Shown: piece by piece, positions 60,714-64,000 of the stretch | How positions within the stretch are numbered: the first letter of the stretch is position 1 | Layout of the letters: the number at the start of each line of letters is the position of its first letter | Assembly (NCBI RefSeq): GCF_008704425.1 | Contig: NZ_CP023696.1 | Location: 2,218,501 to 2,282,500 of the forward strand | Direction of reading: 5' to 3' | Source: Streptomyces fradiae ATCC 10745 = DSM 40063 | GTDB lineage: Bacteria > Actinomycetota > Actinomycetes > Streptomycetales > Streptomycetaceae | Length of the DNA stretch: 64,000 nucleotides | Translations under genes and position numbers: made by a program | The notes under the pieces: model-generated | The model's input: only the letters and a program-made list of their open reading frames with translations | Told to the model about the DNA's origin: nothing | Databases searched by the model: none

Positions 60714-61508
60714 ATGACGAACGTCTACGGGGAGTGGCTGAAAGCGCAGCGGGAGGCGGCCGGCCTCACCCAGCAGGAGCTGGCCGACCTCGCGATCATG
60801 ACCCGCTCGCACATCGCCCACATCGAGGCGGGCCGCAGGATTCCCTCAGCGGAAGACGCACGGCGGCTGGACGGCGCGCTGGGCACGGGCAACGTCCTGC
60901 AAAGCTTCCTGCCGAAGCAGGACGTGGCGGTCGCGGACTACTTCGAGGCGGCGCTGGCGCTTGAGCGGCAGGCGACGGTGATCCGCGAGTTCGCCCTGTC
61001 TTTCGTGCCGGGCATCCTCCAGACGGAAAGGTACGCACGTGCGGTTCTGAGCACGTCGTACCCCCCTGTGAGTGAAGAGGAGTGTGACAGGCTCGTCGTC
61101 ACACGACTGCAGCGCGCGAAGGTGCTAGTGGACCCGGTGAGCCCGGTGGTGTGGGCGCTGATCGACGAGGCGGTGCTGCGCCGGGTCGTGGGCAGTGAGG
61201 ACGTCATGGCGGAGCAGATCACGCACCTGGTCCGCCTGGTGGAGTCGAGGCGAGTGCGGGTGCACGTGCTGCCGTTCGGAGTCGGCGCCTACCAGCTGCT
61301 CCAAGGCATGCTGAGCCTGATGTGGTTCGAGGACCAGCCGCCTCTCGCATACTCGGAGGGGAACAGCGTGGGCACGGTCCACGACTCCCCCGCCCTGGTC
61401 ACCCGACTCCAAGGTGCCTACGATCTCGCACTGAGCGACGCGCTTCCGCTACGGGAATCGCTCGCCCTCTTAAGGGCAACGGCAAAGGACTACGAAGATC
61501 GTGACTGA
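60714..61508 (+). CDS. XRE-family regulator with DUF5753 domain
   Basis: 264 residues from the ATG at 60714 (AGAGGGG 6 nt upstream). N-terminal XRE HTH (WLKAQREAAGLTQQELADLA, IMTRSHIAHIEAGRRIPSAE), then the DUF5753 domain (VADYFEAALALERQATVIREF, VPGILQTERYARAVL, VWALIDEAVLRRVVGSEDVM, VRVHVLPFGVGAYQLLQGML). Partner of the DUF397 gene, with which it overlaps by 8 bp. Such pairs act in a toxin-antitoxin-like or developmental (BldB/WhiJ-type) manner in Streptomyces. It interrupts the restriction locus. Confidence 0.93.
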   Translation: MTNVYGEWLKAQREAAGLTQQELADLAIMTRSHIAHIEAGRRIPSAEDARRLDGALGTGNVLQSFLPKQDVAVADYFEAALALERQATVIREFALSFVPGILQTERYARAVLSTSYPPVSEEECDRLVVTRLQRAKVLVDPVSPVVWALIDEAVLRRVVGSEDVMAEQITHLVRLVESRRVRVHVLPFGVGAYQLLQGMLSLMWFEDQPPLAYSEGNSVGTVHDSPALVTRLQGAYDLALSDALPLRESLALLRATAKDYEDRD

Positions 61509-61734
61509 CCACACTATCCCCGACACTTCCACCCGCCAAGGCTGGCGTAAGTCGTCATACAGCGGTCCAGAGGGCGGCAGCTGCGTCGAGGTCTTGAACA
61601 GTTACCCCTCGGGGGTCCGTGTCCGCGATTCAAAGACTCCCTACGCCAAGGTCTTGATATTCTCGACGGATAGCTGGAAAAAATTCATCGCCACCATGCA
61701 GCCCGCAGACACCGAGACCAGCAATCTCTTTTAG
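61501..61734 (+). CDS. DUF397 protein
   Basis: 77 residues from a GTG at 61501 inside the XRE gene end. GWRKSSYSGPEGGSCVEVLN, VRVRDSKTPYAKVLIFSTDSW and KKFIATM are the full DUF397 pattern. DUF397 proteins bind or counter the XRE partner. Its TAG overlaps the TAA of the convergent AIPR gene (TTAG at 61731-61734). Codon usage loosens toward the 3' end, matching the low-GC gene beyond. Confidence 0.92.
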   Translation: MTDHTIPDTSTRQGWRKSSYSGPEGGSCVEVLNSYPSGVRVRDSKTPYAKVLIFSTDSWKKFIATMQPADTETSNLF

Positions 61735-63788
61735 CTCTCCGGTTCGCTCCTAATCGAGTCGGCTATATCAACCAGAGACCCTCGATCCGGAACAAACCAT
61801 CTGCGTGTCCCTTGGACCGCTTTAGGAACGTCCTTACCCGCTAGTTCAAACATCACTTGCACAAGGCGACTTGGCGAATACCTGCCGCCATCCCACTCCC
61901 AGAGCAGCGGATTCGTTTTGTCATCCACCCAGGTCGCCCGCGACCTCCGGGGATCTTCGGACACCCAAGCGGATAGAGCCTTCCTCTCCGGTTTAGTAGC
62001 AGGGCGAAATTCGAGATGCACCCCTTCTTCGATTGCACCAGCATCAATAATTACGGTAACCGCGTTCGCTTGACGGGCTCGACGCTCTCGCTCCTCCGCC
62101 TTATAGTCAGGAGCGAGCTCGGGTGTCGGCCGTCCCGAAACCCAACCTTGCTTGACGAATTCGACAATCGCTACATACCTGCGCGCGGTCCGGAAGATAC
62201 TCCACACCTGCAAAGTCTCAGCTGCACCAGAATCAATAGCCGCCATCACCCAGCGAAGGATCTCGCTTACCTGCACAGAAACGTCATCAAGAAGAATCCC
62301 CCATTCACTATCCGGGATAGTGGACCATTCAGGATTCTTTTGAAAGAAGAGATGCGAGATTAGGTTCCGGCCTTGATCGGCCAGAGATGCCGCCTTCCCT
62401 TCCCTATCAGATTGGGTACCCTGAAGGAATATACCCACTTCTCGAACTACCTGAACTGCACGCCAAGTCTTACGGGCATCTGGGTGGCGAAAAATTTCAA
62501 AGTAAGTATCATCACTCCAGATACGCCGCTCCTCCGAGTTAGAGCGGAACGACATCTCGGGGTTCGGGTGAGAGCACGCCAGCGCAACCGCGGCCTCAAG
62601 GATCCCGCACCCTTGCGACGCATCCGGCACTGACTCACCACGCTTGTTCGCATACTTCAGATCCAGCACCACATCGAATTCGTAGCGCAACCTAGCCTGG
62701 ATCTTATCGAGGGCTCGAAAGTCCTGTTGAGCTACGCCATTCTGGGTGTTGGTAGCAACTGTCACTCTGCGATCAAAGTTTTGCGGCGTACCCTGAAGTG
62801 GGATCACTCTCACCGAAATGCGCGCCTTAGCCACAGAGGCAGGGTTACGCTCATAAGCTTCATGGATGGACGCAACCGTCTGAGCGCCGTTTACGACACT
62901 CGCGCCAAGGAGTTCCAGGTCACCCCTGAGGCCAGCCTCCATTCGATCACAAAGCACAGTAATACCGTTATGGAAGTACCAGAACTTTTCCGGCTCGGAA
63001 AGCAAGGTATCCACAATCCCAGAGTTCACCTTAGTCAGTCCAAGAGGGTGCCGAATGTTCCTCCTGAAGAGACGGTGCCTCTCTCCCGAATACCAGCTCG
63101 CAATCTGATCGGCAGAGATGTTTCCGAAGTAAGCAAGATAAGGCTCTTCAAGGAACCTCAGGTCGGTCATCTTGGCCCTGAGGTTAACCCTTGGGTCATG
63201 GATTCCTGCACGAATTGCAGCAATGAAATCCGAGAGTAGAAGCGGCTCGACTCGCATCACTTCTGGATCAAATTCATTACGCAGCTCCGTCAAGCCGCTT
63301 TGCACGTTCGGGGAAATGATTTGATCGCCAGCAAGCGCAGGAACCAGAACAATCTTGACCCGTGGATTATTCAGCGCAGAATCAAGATCCGGAACGAGTG
63401 GATCGATTCTTCGATTGAAACGATTATACTCACCCCTGACAAGCTTTCGCAGCCCATCTTCTAGCGCCCTTAGGGCATTCCCGTCAAAAGTCGCGTTTCC
63501 CTCCTTGCTCCACTTCGCCTGGATAATCCAAACTTGGGGAACCTCGCTGTCGGCATCGACAGCAATCGCATCGATACCCCAATCATCAAAGCTGTCAATT
63601 ACACACTTCGCACTTTGCTCTGGGGTCATTCCTGTAAGGACATGCACAGAAAGAGCAGCCAATGCGCGACTAAGGAATGAGGAGCGCTTAATATGCTTCG
63701 GTCGATCGGTAAGGTCCGTCAAATCGATGAACTGAGAAAACTGGGCATCAAGTTCTGATTCGAGCTGTCGGACGTGAAGGTCTTTCAT
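61731..63788 (-). CDS. AIPR-family abortive infection phage-resistance protein
   Basis: 685 residues from the ATG at 63788, with AGGAG upstream. The N-terminal ~110 residues have a restriction-endonuclease-like core (DDWGIDAIAVDADS, QVWIIQAKWSKEG: an Asp then Q-x-K). The AIPR region follows (SADQIASWYSGERHRLFRRN, RHPLGLTKVNSGIVDTLL, PEKFWYFHNGITVLCDRMEA, LLGASVVNGAQTVASIHEAY, VATNTQNGVAQQDFRALDKI). Clearly lower GC than the rest of the window. It lies 27 bp after hsdS on the same strand, so it is co-transcribed with the restriction genes. AIPR proteins are linked to phage defence; the mechanism is unproven. Confidence 0.88.
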   Translation of the reverse strand: MKDLHVRQLESELDAQFSQFIDLTDLTDRPKHIKRSSFLSRALAALSVHVLTGMTPEQSAKCVIDSFDDWGIDAIAVDADSEVPQVWIIQAKWSKEGNATFDGNALRALEDGLRKLVRGEYNRFNRRIDPLVPDLDSALNNPRVKIVLVPALAGDQIISPNVQSGLTELRNEFDPEVMRVEPLLLSDFIAAIRAGIHDPRVNLRAKMTDLRFLEEPYLAYFGNISADQIASWYSGERHRLFRRNIRHPLGLTKVNSGIVDTLLSEPEKFWYFHNGITVLCDRMEAGLRGDLELLGASVVNGAQTVASIHEAYERNPASVAKARISVRVIPLQGTPQNFDRRVTVATNTQNGVAQQDFRALDKIQARLRYEFDVVLDLKYANKRGESVPDASQGCGILEAAVALACSHPNPEMSFRSNSEERRIWSDDTYFEIFRHPDARKTWRAVQVVREVGIFLQGTQSDREGKAASLADQGRNLISHLFFQKNPEWSTIPDSEWGILLDDVSVQVSEILRWVMAAIDSGAAETLQVWSIFRTARRYVAIVEFVKQGWVSGRPTPELAPDYKAEERERRARQANAVTVIIDAGAIEEGVHLEFRPATKPERKALSAWVSEDPRRSRATWVDDKTNPLLWEWDGGRYSPSRLVQVMFELAGKDVPKAVQGTRRWFVPDRGSLVDIADSIRSEPES

Positions 63789-63815
63789 GCACTCACTCTC
63801 CTGATTTCCTAGAAA

Positions 63816-64000
63816 TCACGGCAACACTGGGGTGCTGTCCACGGCTCCAGATAGAAGATTACCGATTACGCCGAGCTTAACCTCTCTAAGTTTGCTTAGC
63901 TCCGACACTTCGACGTCAATCAACCGATCACACGAGCGCAGCAAATCGATCAGCTGCTGCTGTTCACCGAGGCTGGACGGGAAATCAATCTCCAGCTCTC
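63816..64000 (-). CDS. hsdS: type I restriction specificity subunit, C-terminal fragment (cut by window edge)
   Basis: 61 codons ending in TGA at 63816. IDFPSSLGEQQQLIDLLRSC, DRLIDVEVSELSKLREVKLG and VIGNLLSGAVD match the conserved helical spacer at the HsdS C-terminus (usually P...EQ..I...L...D..I......KL..LK.GLM.DLLTG.V). It continues past base 64000. Located 27 bp upstream of the AIPR gene. It supplies the DNA specificity for the hsdR product encoded about 4 kb downstream. Confidence 0.85.
   Translation of the reverse strand, partial: ELEIDFPSSLGEQQQLIDLLRSCDRLIDVEVSELSKLREVKLGVIGNLLSGAVDSTPVLP

Overview
The window is very GC-rich, with strongly GC-biased third codon positions, frequent GTG starts, GGAGG-type ribosome binding sites, Tat/Sec-exported hydrolases, XRE-DUF397 regulator pairs and long Pro/Ala/Gly linkers. 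Together these point to a Streptomyces chromosome (or a very close actinomycete relative). Only the last ~2.2 kb (about 61.7-64.0 kb) has clearly lower GC and looks horizontally acquired.

Layout. 0-1.4 kb: right end of a probable integrative element. It has a KorSA-like GntR regulator with tandem operators, then the 3' half of a tRNA-Arg(TCT) gene with its terminator, read here as an attachment-site junction. 2-6.3 kb: an ECF41 sigma factor with its likely target FAD oxidoreductase, and a secreted subtilisin-like protease. 6.4-10.7 kb: a divergent disulfide-oxidoreductase-like flavoprotein, a sortase F/DUF4142 pair and an orphan LuxR-type regulator. 11-14.8 kb: a two-gene ABC system whose ATPase is fused to an S15-type peptidase. 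15.2-22.6 kb: mmsA, a small HTH protein, a GNAT gene whose stop codon lies inside a CsoR-type copper operator, copZ, a highly structured probable sRNA locus, citrate synthase and RecD2. 22.9-27.4 kb: a three-gene translationally coupled catabolic operon divergent from a LacI regulator. The same 17-bp operator sits at the promoter of a PL9 pectate lyase at 31.1 kb, suggesting one pectin-related regulon. 27.6-36.7 kb: housekeeping and accessory genes, including an HicA-like toxin with an HTH partner. 37-41.6 kb: secreted hydrolases (GH3, S28) and small exported/membrane proteins. 41.9-45.8 kb: a single-chain asymmetric ABC exporter. 46-47.2 kb: a thiaminase I homologue with its catalytic residues conserved. 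48-54 kb: an extracellular nuclease, then TPP enzyme, agmatinase and PucR regulator (probably guanidino/polyamine catabolism). 54-55.3 kb: a VOC protein divergent from a WYL regulator. 55.4-64 kb: a defence island with an M48-like metallopeptidase, hsdR, small paired proteins, XRE-DUF397, an AIPR-family abortive-infection protein and the C-terminus of hsdS.

A second theme is GC-rich minisatellites. Many intergenic gaps, some protein linkers and at least one stop codon carry short tandem arrays. The most striking is a run of about 15 units of 18-20 bp, each with a CCC-n-GGG core, between agmatinase and the TPP enzyme. Starts were chosen from ribosome binding sites, signal peptides and 4-bp overlaps. 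Functions are motif-based readings made without database searches.
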